From assembly GCF_032362555.1 (NCBI RefSeq), contig NC_083516.1, positions 10,255,001 to 10,319,000 on the forward strand: a DNA stretch of 64,000 bases, written 5' to 3'. The notes below the pieces were generated by a model. The model did no database searches and had not been told where the DNA came from. It saw only the letters and a program-made list of their open reading frames with translations. The stretch is from Amyelois transitella. Lineage: Eukaryota > Arthropoda > Insecta > Lepidoptera > Pyralidae. The translations under genes and the position numbers were made by a program. The stretch's first letter is position 1; each line of letters starts with the position of its first letter. Below are positions 45,601 to 57,300 of the stretch, one piece after another.

Positions 45601-46074
45601 AGTTTGTTAACAATGTTTTTAAGGATTAGAGAAGAACTATATATACTTATATAAATACAAATATTAGGTACTAGTTTAATAGTGCATGATAAAACACTTA
45701 AAAATATTCTAACCTGCCCACATAACTCCTTGCTAGGCGACAACACCAAAGCTCTGATGCTTTGATGGCGGCTGGTATTCTTCAAGTTCAGAATCTTCTG
45801 GATAACCGGGATGGTAAACGCTGCGGTCTTTCCTGACCCAGTGCGAGCACGCATGAGAACATCTTTACCCTCCAACAACAGAGGAATAGCTGTAGCTTGA
45901 ATCAACGTGGGTTCACTCCACGATAACTGGGATATAGCCTAAATGAAAGAAACCAAATGATAAAAGACCAGTTTAATGTATAGTTAGAATCATCATGACT
46001 GAATTATGGTTTACCTTTAGAAGCCGATCATCTAACTCCATTTCATGAAACATAACCTTCTTTTCTTCATCCAT
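35304..46074 (-). CDS. Ddx56: DEAD-box RNA helicase DDX56 (complete, 10 exons)
   Basis: Nucleolar ATP-dependent RNA helicase acting in 60S ribosome assembly (known of the family). Exons on the - strand: 46074-46015, 45938-45714, 45548-45286, 44869-44609, 43835-43640, 42914-42765, 40668-40571, 40106-39965, 36223-36005, 35381-35304. They join in one frame to 563 residues; human DDX56 has 547. Motifs: I ARTGSGKT (51-58), Ia-like LVLSPSKEL, Ib TPSR (139-142), II VDEAD (163-167), III SAT (195-197), IV IIFV, V SRGIDF (349-354), [11 protein letters not shown] (374-382). The C-terminal [23 protein letters not shown] and the last-exon NPLRS match human DDX56 ([27 protein letters not shown]). ATG 46072-46074 gives the expected short N-terminus. 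Two internal exons are tandemly amplified (see below); normal mRNA must skip the copies. Confidence 0.95.
35484..35660 (+). mobile_element. T element, diverged
   Basis: GGCGTGTAACCACACGCACC, CTCCATCTCGTTCCCGTGGATG and GCAACTTGTCACTATTT; no tail. Confidence 0.65.
35728..35979 (+). mobile_element. T element, near full length
   Basis: Head TGCCGTGTGGTTCTCGGCACC, tail GACCATATGTATGTATG. It stops 25 bases from DDX56 exon 36005-36223, on the donor side of that - strand exon. Confidence 0.9.
36655..37660. repeat. 92-base satellite with three-unit higher-order pattern
   Basis: About ten units with AAGTCAGGTCAACTTA at 36791, 36883, 36975, 37071, 37163, 37255, 37363, 37455 and 37547, plus degraded ends. 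Units fall in a repeating order: CTTAGGACACC type, then TCAAGACACCAATCGGCATA, then a second TCAAGAC type. Two of the CTTAGG-type boundaries carry an extra 16 bases with ATGTAATCTTT. It lies inside the DDX56 intron between 39964 and 36224. Confidence 0.85.
38681..38926 (+). mobile_element. tRNA-derived SINE (S), near full length
   Basis: GCCTCTATGGTGCAGTGGTTG A box, GGTTCGAAGCC B box, GTCCCGTATATATTTATTTA tail. Somewhat diverged. Confidence 0.87.
39082..40106 (-). repeat. Ddx56: Tandem array of the DDX56 C-terminal-domain exon
   Basis: Original exon 39965-40106 (142 bases). Five copies follow in gene order: 39790-39925 (136 bases), 39613-39750, 39430-39567, 39251-39388, 39082-39219 (138 bases each). 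Each copy lacks the first 27 bases of the exon and starts with RRNVLEQ in place of KYEFALEE, then VEGFRYR.RDAW... to KKLQ. The 138-base copies are phase 0 at both ends (46 codons). The first copy lacks one CT and would shift frame. Gaps between copies are 39, 39, 45, 41 and 31 bases: GTTGGTGG, a CT run, then CTAG. Copies 2-4 share a Ser-to-Ile change (RIRDA). The unit boundary falls at AAGTGGA, present both in the exon and in the flanking intron. Confidence 0.93.
40273..40533 (+). mobile_element. T element, near full length
   Basis: Head GTGCCATGTGGTTCCCGGCAC, tail GACGTGACCATATGTATG. Confidence 0.88.
40724..40928 (+). mobile_element. T element, internally deleted
   Basis: GCCGTGTGGTTTATGGATTTCG shows loss of the segment after the head. 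End GACGTGACTTTATGTATG. Confidence 0.75.
41018..41215 (+). mobile_element. T element, diverged, at the edge of the exon array
   Basis: GCCGTGCGGATCCCGGCACA head, GGCAAGCCAAACAGCTGAACGTGG, CTGGCTCTGTCTACCCCGCG and GACGTGATCATA. Its last 60 bases are the same sequence found in every spacer of the 195-base exon array, so the amplified unit captured the end of this element. Confidence 0.78.
41229..42914 (-). repeat. Ddx56: Tandem array of the DDX56 motif V/VI exon
   Basis: The full exon is 42765-42914 (150 bases). Downstream in gene order lie copies of its last 105 bases: 42570-42674, 42375-42479, a gutted one (42214-42225 plus 42281-42284), 42009-42113, 41814-41918, 41619-41723, 41424-41528, 41229-41333. 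Period is exactly 195 (105 exon + 90 spacer) on both sides of the gutted unit. Each full copy encodes 35 residues (GIDFQHV... [12 protein letters not shown]) and is phase 0 at both ends, with a GTGTG donor. The acceptor is GAGCCAG|GGT in most copies. It is lost in 41619-41723 (GCCGC) and 41814-41918 (GCCAC). Spacers carry the 3' end of a T element. Copies are nearly identical, spacers included, so the array is recent, homogenised, or an assembly artefact. Confidence 0.93.
42891..43030 (-). repeat. Ddx56: 70-base tandem duplication spanning a DDX56 acceptor
   Basis: Units 42891-42960 and 42961-43030. Both contain TTTGTTCACAG|CAAGCGTC on the - strand. The real acceptor is just after 42915. The upstream copy (exon would start at 42984) reads [12 protein letters not shown] and then stops. 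The high-coordinate unit merges into a truncated SINE at TTGTCTGT. Confidence 0.88.
43020..43235 (+). mobile_element. tRNA-derived SINE (S), 5' truncated
   Basis: Starts within the tRNA-like part (TTGTCTGTGACACCGG), B box GGTTCGAATCG, tail GTCCCTTATATATTTTTTTA. Confidence 0.87.
43339..43612 (-). mobile_element. T element, near full length
   Basis: CATACATACATCATATAATCACG tail, GATGCCGGGAACCACACGGCA head 28 bases from DDX56 exon 43640-43835. Confidence 0.9.
43938..44162 (-). mobile_element. Z repeat
   Basis: Antisense; CTAGCTGTGCCCGCGACTTCG at the low end to CAAACTCTTCAGCATTATAATA at the high end; internal deletion near 44075. Confidence 0.8.
44205..44335 (+). mobile_element. LINE 3' tail
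   Basis: ATGCCGAGTGGAAACCTTTTGG to GCGCCAAATAAAGATTTTTC and a TTTCTTTCTT tail. Confidence 0.5.
44340..44560 (-). mobile_element. T element, diverged
   Basis: CATAATAGTCATGTCTATATACC, TTGAGATTCAAATAATGACAAG and CCATTTTACGACTTTCATGG; head lost. Confidence 0.7.
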
Positions 46075-48379
46075 ATCTTGTGTTTTATTCACTTGCAAAC
46101 TAGGGATCTGTACCTTAACACCGGTACTACACCTAATAGTGGTACTATTTAAAAATAATGAAAAGTGTAGGAAAATATTTCATTTGACTGTGAGTTTTAC
46201 TACGGGTTTTGAGAAACCAAACCAACACTTAAAATAATATCTGCAAAACCAACCAAACTAAATTAAACCAGCTGCACGACAAGACCACGCGAATTCACAT
46301 GTCAACTTCAATGTGACAACGACAATAATTTTAGAATCCATGGAAAAGAAAGGGGAGGTAGATTTCATTTCGTAATCGATTTGTTTAGTCAATTAATTAA
46401 TATAATCTCAGCTTCAATCGGCATTATTTCTCACAGAAGTAGGCAGAGACTACATTTTTCCTCTTTCCACGATCTATGCATACCTACTTTTGTGTTTTTT
46501 ATGAAAGAGTACACATTGCCCTTGATCAACTTTTATAAATATGCATGGGAAGAGAACCAGCTGGCACACACCATGATTTTTTTCGCTACCAGAGCACTTG
46601 CTACTATGTGTGATTAATGTGTATCTTCTTATTCCTTTAGTTGCCTTTTATCACGATTTAAGAAGAGAAGACATCCATGGGTAAGCAATGGAGTGGTCCT
46701 ATTCTAATAAAGTGGTAAAAACCACACGATATACAAAATAAAATTGAAAATAAAACAATTAAAAAGATACTTAAAACAAAAAGATAAGAAATGATCACAA
46801 AATATAAATTTTAAATCTGTGTAAATAATAAAACAAATATGGAAAAAAAACTGAACCCATATTCTTCGACGTGAGTGAAATCGATGGCTCTAACCACTGC
46901 GCTTCTAGTAACATTGACGAGGCGCCGATATTATCCATCTCTAACGAAAATATTAGAAAATTTATCGGATAAAATAATAGTGCCGTGTGGTTCCCGGCAC
47001 CAATACGAGTGCCGTGTGGTTCCCGGCACCAATACGAAAAAGAATAGGACCACTCCATCTCTTTCACATGGATGTCGTAAAAGGCGACTAAGGGATAGGC
47101 TTATAAAATTGCGATCCTTTTTTTTAGGCGATGGGCTTGCAACCTGTCACTATTTGGATCTCAATTCCATCATTAAGCAGAGCAGCTGAATGTGGCCATT
47201 CAGTCTTTTCGGGACTATTGGCTCTGTCTACCCCGCAAGGGATATAGACGTGACTATATGTATGTATGTATGTATGTAAAATAATATGTAGTACCCAGCC
47301 AAATCGAATTTTTACCTCCATATACACCTATATTTCCGATTTCAACGAAATCGTTGGGGCCATTTTACGAGTAACACGAGTACAAACACGTCATATTAAA
47401 CGAGCCATATTTAATTCAATTGTCACATTAATCTTTTTAAATCATACATATTTTTGTGGTCAATTATCGATAGTAAAACAATCGATTCTTCGTCACCAAT
47501 TCAGCACACGATCAGTTTATGAATGTTGCCATTATCAAAATTTATGTTTAAAATGTGAAAATGAAAGGAAATTTTTGTTTTCCCTGATTTGTTTATTTTA
47601 AACCTGATTACTTTATCATGTTTTTTTCAAATTTGTTTATCTTGGTCAAGTAAGAAACATCACAAGAAATTTTACATTTAGGAGTGTTTTTCGTTAATAC
47701 ATTTTGAATATAAATAAAAAAATTGAGAACTGTATTATTTCGGAAAGTTTTAAGTGAGAAACATCTTTTAAAATAGTTTAAAATATATACATAATATGTC
47801 GTCGTCCAATCGATACTGGAAACGACGGCACTTTGTTATTTGGCCGACCATATCGAGATGTTCTTAATCTTAAGTTGGGCAGATATAAAATATTAAATTT
47901 TGTCGATATTCCGATGCATTAAATTATACTTACTAATTTTCTTGCCATAAATAATACTTTAATCAAATTCTACTCTGTTACTTGAAACAAAATTGTATAC
48001 ATATGAAAAATTTTTGGGGTAATTTATATTTTAATTGTGTAAACACCAAACAAATGGCCGTCAATGGACGTCATTGGCCGTGTTGTTTTCTGCATTGGAT
48101 TATTTCAACTTGAGTGTGATAGAATCAAGAAGCAATCTATTACGTCTATTTTTGTTTATATTATGTTTTTGTATCCCACATATCTAAAATGTCCTGAAAC
48201 TATCAAGTGTTAGCATATGTGGAAGATGTTGCGCTACGAAGGCGTACGACGGGCCACAGTTCATTGCCTTATGTAAAACTCGAAATGGTGTTTCTTCCGT
48301 GAGTGACCGAAATAATACAGTGACTTATGTGTATAGTGTGGTGAATTTTGGTGTCAGCGCTTATTGAGAAAGTGACAAA
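46075..48379. promoter_or_regulatory. Divergent intergenic region between DDX56 and Ubr3
   Basis: Should hold both promoters and both 5' UTRs. Seen in it: one T element (46980-47279) and AT-rich DNA. Near the Ubr3 side is CAATGGACGTCATTGG at 48063-48077, an inverted repeat with an ACGTCA half-site and an antisense CCAAT. No TATA box can be assigned with confidence. Confidence 0.5.
46980..47279 (+). mobile_element. T element with duplicated head
   Basis: The 29-base head GTGCCG...CGGCACCAATACGA occurs twice in a row (46980 and 47009), followed by one complete body and a GTGACTATATGTATGTATG tail. Confidence 0.9.
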
Positions 48380-51300
48380 ATGTCTACTTCTTCGGCGCAA
48401 GTGTTAATGAAAAAGGGCAAACGGGGTGCAGCTGGATATATACACGCGGAGTGCGTCAACGGTTCTTCGCAACACCTCGGGCCCTTGCTGGATGTTCTAC
48501 TTAATCCTAGTAAAGCAATTGACGAGTGGGAGACGGTGGATTGGTGTCGCTGGCTCATTGCGGGAGGTCGAACGCCTGATGAATTTGCAGCTATTGGTAA
48601 GTGCCAGTATAACTGTACTCCTGCCTCTCGGTTGGCTTTTTCTAGGTTATGAGCAGAGTAACACTTATTAATGCGAACAAAGAGTCATTCTTGTCTCATC
48701 TTGTGCAAATACACACAGGTTGGCACAATGACCTTCACTTATTTGACATTTTGCACCATTGTATTTGTTGTCATTGTACTCACTGTAACAGCAACAACTT
48801 AGTTCTATTTGTTCTTATCTAGTAAACTATATGTTTTACTGATAAAAAGCAATTATTAACTCATTACTTTGTACTGTATTTTCCTCATTCTGGGAGGCAA
48901 CATCTGTCTACAGTATATAGTTGTAAAGCAAGATTCTTGTCCTCGCCATATTTGTGCCCTCAATGTCATATCATAATACTGTGCTATGAGCATGATCACT
49001 GCAATTAAATATTGAATTGAGTATGACAATTGTGTTCTTTTAAAACTGACATATAATAATATATCTTTGAGGCAGATGTCCATATCTCACTCCATAGCCC
49101 AGAGTTTCTATTAACATCCTATTGGAATGAACTGAACCTTTTAATAACCTTGGAATAGTATGGCAGCTGTGGAGGAACACTGTTGAATTCAAATGGTATA
49201 CATGACACAGATCTCCATAGGTGCAGCCATCTCACTTTAGAACATCTCCAAATGACCTATTTATATGAATCAACATAATAAAAATAAAGCTGTAGGAATG
49301 TGAGTTTCCATCACCTTCTGTGGAAGTGTTTCCTTCCCAATGCATTCAGTTTCCAAGGGGTGGCTTTTAGTGGCGTAGCACTGTGAGTGGCCATGTCATA
49401 GACCCTACCTCCTTAGGAATATACAGACATGCGCTATACATAAACACCACACACACTTGGCTTGCCTTGCTGGCTGACAAGAGTGGAGACGCAACGGAAG
49501 ATTCTATGCTCCATGTTATGGTGCAATAGTGGGGGAAAAGCATGAAGTCTTACTTCATGCTCATGAAACCAGGGCTGCACCTCCTGGCACTCTATAGCTG
49601 CTTCTAACGTGTTGTGCCCTGCCTGTCGCAGGGTGGCTTATGTCGATTGCTCACAGGCTGTTGAGGGTTAATACCAATGAGCAGCAAGTAATCCTCCATT
49701 CATCATCCTAGTACAAAATTTGAGATAGGTTTTGTGGTTGATGCCTATATCTCACTCCATAGCCCAGCAATCTAGTCCACTAGCATCCACATGACTCGGA
49801 CTAAGTAAATCCCTGCCAGGCAATAGTTTGGCAGCTGTAGAGGGCGTAGAGGGACAGCTCTCCATAGCTGCAGCCATCTTCTTTTAGAACAAAAGGTAAC
49901 AAATGACTCCTTCATGTTGGCTTCAGCCCCATGCCATCATAATATGCAATTTAATCTGAACTGAACTAATCTATACAATCTTATACAATAGGTTGTTGTT
50001 ACATCATGTCATGCAATTCAGCATGCCTTGTGGCACGGACCACCCTCTAAACTCAACAGGATTGTGACATTCTCTAGCTGTGAGCTTCTCCATGAGCCTT
50101 AAGTCGTCTTCCCACTTTGATGATGTCCTTGGCTGCATTTTCCTTGGGATACCACTCTGTGACTATTTTGCTCCATTTCACTATGGGGTTCTGATATCCA
50201 CATAGCCAATCCATTTCTAGTGGTTATAGACCAGTATCAATTTGTAAGACCAGATTATACTACAACTTTGGTCTTTTTAACCGTCTTAAAAAAATAGGTA
50301 ATTCTCAGTTGGATCTGTATGTGTAACAACACGTATTTTGTTTGATATTCGTCGTATTTTATTCATCAATACACCTTGCTCATCAATGAAGCAATAACTG
50401 CATCTCAAACTTCAGTGACGTCTGACAACGAAACAGACAATACCCAACCTTACCGCCGTCATACGAAGGGTCACGCACTGTCAAAAATGCGCACTTAGAC
50501 GGGATTTTAGGCCAGAGCACACACAAAGTAGATAGGAAGCAACGCAGTTTGAAAGCGGTCCCGCACCAAGTTGTAATACAAGGAACTCTTTTAAGTTGTC
50601 ACATTGCGGCACGTTCGAATTTTAAATTTAATGTGATGGGTTCTTGTATTACAACTTGGTACGCGCTTTCAAACTGCGTTCCTTATGACTTTTGTGTGCT
50701 CTGGCCTTTAGGGTCAGCGACCTCTCTCTTTCCGTATGGTATTCATAATAGGAAACTAGGATAACGAGATGGTGATCGCGTGTCTATTATTAGTTAGTGG
50801 CTCGTTCGTGCGCGTGCGCAGGAGAAGGCTTTTTTTGCCACCTGCCTCTCGGGAGCGTTGGCGCACCCTGACAGACAATGCGTTCGGTGTTCTTGATATC
50901 ACATTACTCGGACTAGTGTCCCGCCCTGGCTTACAGATGCTTTTAACACCCGTTTTTTTAAACATAACTTAATACAAATTCAGTTCGGAAACATTGGTGG
51001 GATGCCTAAAGGAAATCTTTACTTCTATACTAATATTATAAAGCTGAAGAGTTTGTTTGTTTGAACGCGCTAATCTCAGGAACTACTGGTTTAAATTGTA
51101 AAATTCTTTTTGCGTTGAATAGACCATTTATCGAGGAAGGCTTTAGGCTATACAGTATCACGCTGCAACTATAAGGAGCAAAGAAATAATGGAAAATGTG
51201 AAAAAAAAAACGGGGAATATTATTGTATACATCCTTGAGGGCTTCAATGATGCCCAAAATAACTATTCCACGCGGACGAATTTGCGGGCACAGCTTGTCC

Positions 51301-54300
51301 TAAATAGTTTTTTTAAACATGTTTTCCTATCAGAAATGTATTTTTCCTCTAAGAATAGGACCACGCTAAGTCAAAAAAAAAATACAATTATTTAATACCG
51401 TGGTGGGCGTCAAAAGAGGCGATTAACCACGAGGTACTTTCTTAATAAGGGTAAAAACATTCAGCCCTTAGCTGGTTGATTGTACAAAAATTACTTTCTT
51501 ACACGTGTTTAACGATCACCTGCCATTGTTTATAGTCGGAACAATGATGCCTCTGGCTGTTCAAAATGGCAATTTTGAATTCACACTCGTTAGATAATGT
51601 AGCAAATGTATAGTGAACTAAACCCTGTTTAAAACGATGTAAAAGGCCGTTAGGGAGAAGGTTCTAAGATATATTTTTGGTCATAATAAACTAGAACACG
51701 CCTGCGGCTGTGCTACCGCGGGAATGGTGGGAAAACTTCTCTTTGCACCCCTAGACCAGGAACCTGCATGCTAAATTCCAGATCTCAGCCGACTTAGTAA
51801 TATGACCTGTTTTTTGTGATGTGTCAATCGGCCAGGTATTCAATCAATTAGTCAGTGAGTCAACCTTAAGATAAATTTAAGGAATACAGCAGATATACAA
51901 CGAGTCTGGATTGGAGTGAGTGAATTCTTCAATAAAGATAACATACATATGGTCACGTCTATCTCCCTTGCGGGGTAGACAGAGCCAACAGTATTGAAAA
52001 GACTGAATGGCCACGTTCAGCTATTTGGCTTAACGATAGAATTGAGATTCAACTAGTGACAGGTTGCTAGCCCATCGCCTAAAAAAGAATCCCAAGTTTG
52101 TAAGCCTAGTCCTAGCCCTTAGTCTTATTATAAAGATAACGTTGATGAAAATTATATGAAGAAAAACTGTTTGATTTCACTGGGTCACTCAAGTTGGCGA
52201 TGATGTCAGCTGTTGACATAAATTCTAGTGTAATGATTACAACGTTACATTTCAATCGTTATGCATACGGCGTATCAATGTCAATGGCGCATACCTTGCC
52301 AGTAGTACGGCATAAACTCTAAATTTGTTCTAATACTTTAAAAAACGGCTTCATCTCTTCCATATGGATTTGATGGAAGAGTTAGATAAATGGAAGAAGC
52401 ACTTTTACCCAGTGAACCAGTTAAGATAACAAAACCATGTTCTAAGCTGGGTTTGGTTCTTTGAAAGGCTCACTTATGTCAGACGGGTGTCGCTCTGTGT
52501 AGTGGTGACCTGACTTCGACCACGTCATAATGAAAAAGCGAAACGGCGATAGTTTTTCGAGCGATAAAAACGACGTCGCGCGTGTTACGGGGTTGGTCCA
52601 ATCTAAAGTGGTCTCCGGTCTCAGACGTTAACGCCAGGAAGACGAATGAAATAGTTTATAAGCCGTTAGCCATATTTATTTATAGGGCGCTTATCCACCA
52701 GCAATGTGCTATATAAAGTGATCAATATTGCCTAGCATGTTTGGTGGGAAATTACCTTTAGAGCACATAAAACATTTGTTAACTGAGAACCTTGATGGTT
52801 GCCCTTCATGCGAGTTATGAATTATGGCAATATATCGCCATTAAATTGATTTAGTAGTTCACTATTTACATTTAGTTGTTCGCGTAAAAAATAAATTAAG
52901 TATGACAGGATAATTGGATGCATTTCAATATTTTTTGTCAAACAAGTCTTTTTGAGAATGTGCTATTTATTTATTTAAGTGCCGTGTGGTTCCCGGAACC
53001 ATTACAAAAAAGAATTGGACCACTCCATCTCTTTCCCATGGATGTCGTAAAAGGCGACTAAGGGATAGGCTTACAAACTTGGGATTCTCTTTTAGGCGAT
53101 GGGCTAGCAACCTGTCACTATTTGAATCTCAATTCTATCATTAAGCCAAATAGCTGAACGTGGCCATTCAGTCTTTTCAAGACTGTTGGCTCTGTCTACC
53201 CCGCAAGGGATATAGACGTGACCATATTTATGTATGTATTACAAGAAAGAGAGCGCAACGCATATTTGTCATGTAAGTACATACATATTACGAGTCGAAT
53301 AAAAAAATCGATAAGTACATACGAGTACATATTATAAAAATCGATATTTCATTACAAGGCATGCATCGGGCACATCTCAAGTTGCCTCAGTTGCTGTGGG
53401 GGACGTTGACTTGGCCCGTTTCGCGGTTGGTCTTAGTCACCTACATCGGACGTTGACCCCGAACAGCTGATCCGCGAGGCTCGGTTACACTTGTCGGGTG
53501 CCACTCGTGTTTATCGGGGTTTAATGACATTTTATAGACAGACAGTGATGATGGCTGAAAAGGTTTTTTTTAAATATACGTTTATACATATAATCACGTC
53601 TATATCCCTTGCGGGGTAGACAAAGCCAACAGTCTTGAAAAGATTGATAGCCCACGTTCAGCTTAGCTTAATGATAGAATTGGGATTCAAATAGTGACAG
53701 GTTGCAAGCCCATCGCCTAAAAGAATCACAAGTTTGTAACCCTATCCCTTAGTCGCCTTTTACTACATCCATGGGAAAGAATTGGAGTGGTCCTATTCTT
53801 TTTTGTATTTGTGCCGGAAACCACACGGCACTTTTAAATAACTTTGGATCCTTCTTTTATGATATGGGCTTATAACCTGTCACAATTTTAATCTCAATTT
53901 GATCATTTGGCCATGAACGTGCCCTTTCAGTCTTTTCAGAATAACTTTGCCCTGTCTACCCCACAATGTATACAGACGTGACTGTATATGGATGTATGTA
54001 CGGATACATAGGAATGGAAAGAGACCCAGGTTTGATGAGACCCAGTTCTGAGCTCGTTGCAAATTTTAAGAAAAATTAAGCAAAATATATTTTTATTTAA
54101 TTTTACGAAGTTTATCAGAATATAGGTTTACTGCAGCAACAATTTCACCATAATCGTTATAGTACTTTATTAGCTAATTGCACAAAGAAAATAGGGGAGA
54201 TAACAGAACAACAGCCTGTACTGGCGTGCCTCATTAACTTGCCTATTTATTGGTTAGTTTTTATCGATTTCACTCTGGTATTTACAAAGCCACTTAAGTG

Positions 54301-57300
54301 CCTAGAGTACGTGTTACAGTGATAACATTTAAGGAAAAGAAAGTGAAGTCATAATTTTATCACCACCTTGCGACTGTGATGAAAAAAATTGTATTTTAAA
54401 TTCGGTTCATTGTGTTCACTTAAGGGTGTGTTCACAACACAACACAAAGTTTCTTATGCATGCATATAATCACGTATCTTATATATATTATAAAGCTGAA
54501 GAGTTTGTTTGTTTGAACGCGCTAATCTCAGAAACTACTGGTTCGACTACCGAACCTACCCTACCCGAAACCGATCAGCTTGTTTCACTCGAATAGACTT
54601 ATGAATGTAAGTGAAGCGAAAGATGTATACGGGAATCGTGTGGAAAGATATAGTCTGTTTCTTGGAATCAGACTTGTTTTTTAAGTAAATGTACGTACAG
54701 TATCCGGCATAAAAGTTGACCCTAGAATTGGACATTCCCGGGATGAGCAGTAGCAATGTTTCATGTTAAAAATTTAAAGTCCATACGTAAGAATTTTGTT
54801 TCAACTTAAGTGCCGGTCCCTGTGTGTTAGTACGTTCAGTACCCGACGTTTACAGCCTGCCAGCCAGTATTGAAGCAATAGGCTCATGAACCATAGAGTA
54901 AAATCCGCAATGTTTTCCAACGCGACAGCGCAGGGCATTAACCACGCTGCACTCGCGCGCACCTAGTAATTATAGATGCATCGGTCTATTGCAGTCTGCT
55001 GGACTGTGAAAAAGTGACGTAGAATGTTACCACGGCGTATAGTGCCGCGGTAATGATCTAAGTGTACGTCACCATTTCTGACGTGTCGTACTGGAATTTG
55101 ACGTCATAAGTGAAAGGTTAAAGAAATAGGGGAAGACCGAAAAAGAGATGGATAGACGGCGTAGTCGACGACTAGTGAGATGGCAATTGACAGAAGTAAT
55201 TGGAAACAAAACTAATATACTGTGCTAAACCCACGTAGAAAGTGGGAAATGTTAAGGACGAAAAAAAAACCTTGTTGACGTGCGGTAGAGAAAAATGGGA
55301 TCACTCTAATTTTTTTTATTTAAAAAAAAAACATGCATTTAAAGCACGTTAATATTTATAGAAGCATCGTCAGTTGCGGTGCAGTCGGGTGGAGTAAGTT
55401 ATTATGCTGTAGTAGTTTTCAGTGCTGTGTGGTTCCCGGCACCAATAAAAAAACAATAGGACCAGTCCATCTCGTTCTCATGGATGTCGTAAAAGGTAAC
55501 TAAGGGATAGGCTAATAAATTAATATTCTTCTTTTAGGCGACGGGCTAGCAACCTGTCACTATTTCTATCATTATGCCAAACAGCTTAACGTGGCCTTCA
55601 AGACTGTTAGCTCTGTCTACCCCGCAAGATAAATAGATGTGATTATATGTTAGTATCTAAGTTTAGTTTTAACAACTTTACTATAACACAATGAAGCATG
55701 CTACATTTTTATTTTTGTAAAGGAACTAAATATGTTATTATTATCTCATCCTACCTACATTTTCTATAATGCTATGTTAATTTCCAACAATGCTAACTAC
55801 ATATCTGCGTGACTTAAAAAAATACCACGTGTTTACCGTGTGTCAGACGGGAGATTCTAGACAGTCTTTTTGATCCCAAGCCAAATATAATGTCTACATC
55901 ATACAAATAAATATACTTATCGGCCGCTTCTCTCTCATTTTATTCCACTGATAGTTTTTTTTTTAGTTTCGTCAGTTCGTAAAGTTTTTTTATCCCGTCA
56001 TATTTCTTGTACATAATAACTTTTTTTTATTTATGGGCACCGTCAGCTTCGTTACATGACTATTGGCTCTTATGTTATCTCATTGTGATCAGGCGGCGAT
56101 AATCTTTGATTCATTATAAATAGTTGTTTTTTTATGATCGGAAATTGGGAACTTCCCCAAGGGTTTTTCCTCAGTCTTTTGGAACAACAAAAATCTTAAA
56201 ATTTAACATACATACATATATTTCTTGCGGAGTAGACAGAGCCAACAGTCCTGAAAAGACTGATAGGCCACGTTCAGCCGTTTGGCTTAGTGATAGAATT
56301 GAGATTAAAATACCGCCAGGTTACTAGCCCATCGCTTGAATGAAGAATCCAAAGTTAATAAATCCTTTAAAAATTTAATCTATACTAATATTATAAAGCT
56401 GAAGAATTTGTTTGTTTGTTTGTTTGAACGCGCTAATCTCAGGAACTACTGGTTCGAATTGAAAAATTCTTTTTGTGTTGAATAGACCATTTATCTAGGA
56501 AGGCTCTAGGCTATATTACATTACGCTGCAACTATTAGAAGCGAAGAAATAATGGAGAATGTGAAAAAAAACGGGGTAAATTATTCATCATTGAGGGATT
56601 CAAATAAGGCCCAAAATAACTATTCCACGCGGACGAAGTCGCGGGCACAGCTCGTATGTGATACACAACTTCTTTTTGTTACACGTGTGACTCAGCAGTG
56701 ATCTATATTTTTGTATGAATAATTTTGAGTACTAATCATTTACTTTAGACCTACCATTGCCGCAGATATCCTTCGGATGTCGTACTTTTGTCAAAATATT
56801 TCCTAGTTGCATCGGTCTACGATCTGACTTACATCAATCCTTGTCTTGTCTGTCTTGGGAGTTTTTAATACATTTTCCGATTGTTAGTTCCATTCTCTTT
56901 TTGTCGCCTCTAAGATGTCTACATAAATAGGACCTATTCTACTGTGGCGGTATTCGCAAGGCTACATTCTGTAAAAAAATGACTATCCAATTAAACAACA
57001 TGAGAACATATAATACTGAATTCTTACTCAAATAAATTAATGATGTTATAATACATACAGAAGCAAAAAATAAATAGTAACATCTCATTCCGTCTCGCTC
57101 CAATTAAGCTATCTTTCAGCGATACTAATGACGATTTTAATGTTTTTTTTTTTAATTGAGCTTGTATCAGAATATGGCTAAACAGTAATTCTAAGGCATG
57201 ATTCAGCGATGACTTGACTTGATTTTTTTATGTGGTTATGTCTTGTGATGTTAAGATATCGATTTGTGGTGACATGACGATGATGATTTAATGATCCTAA

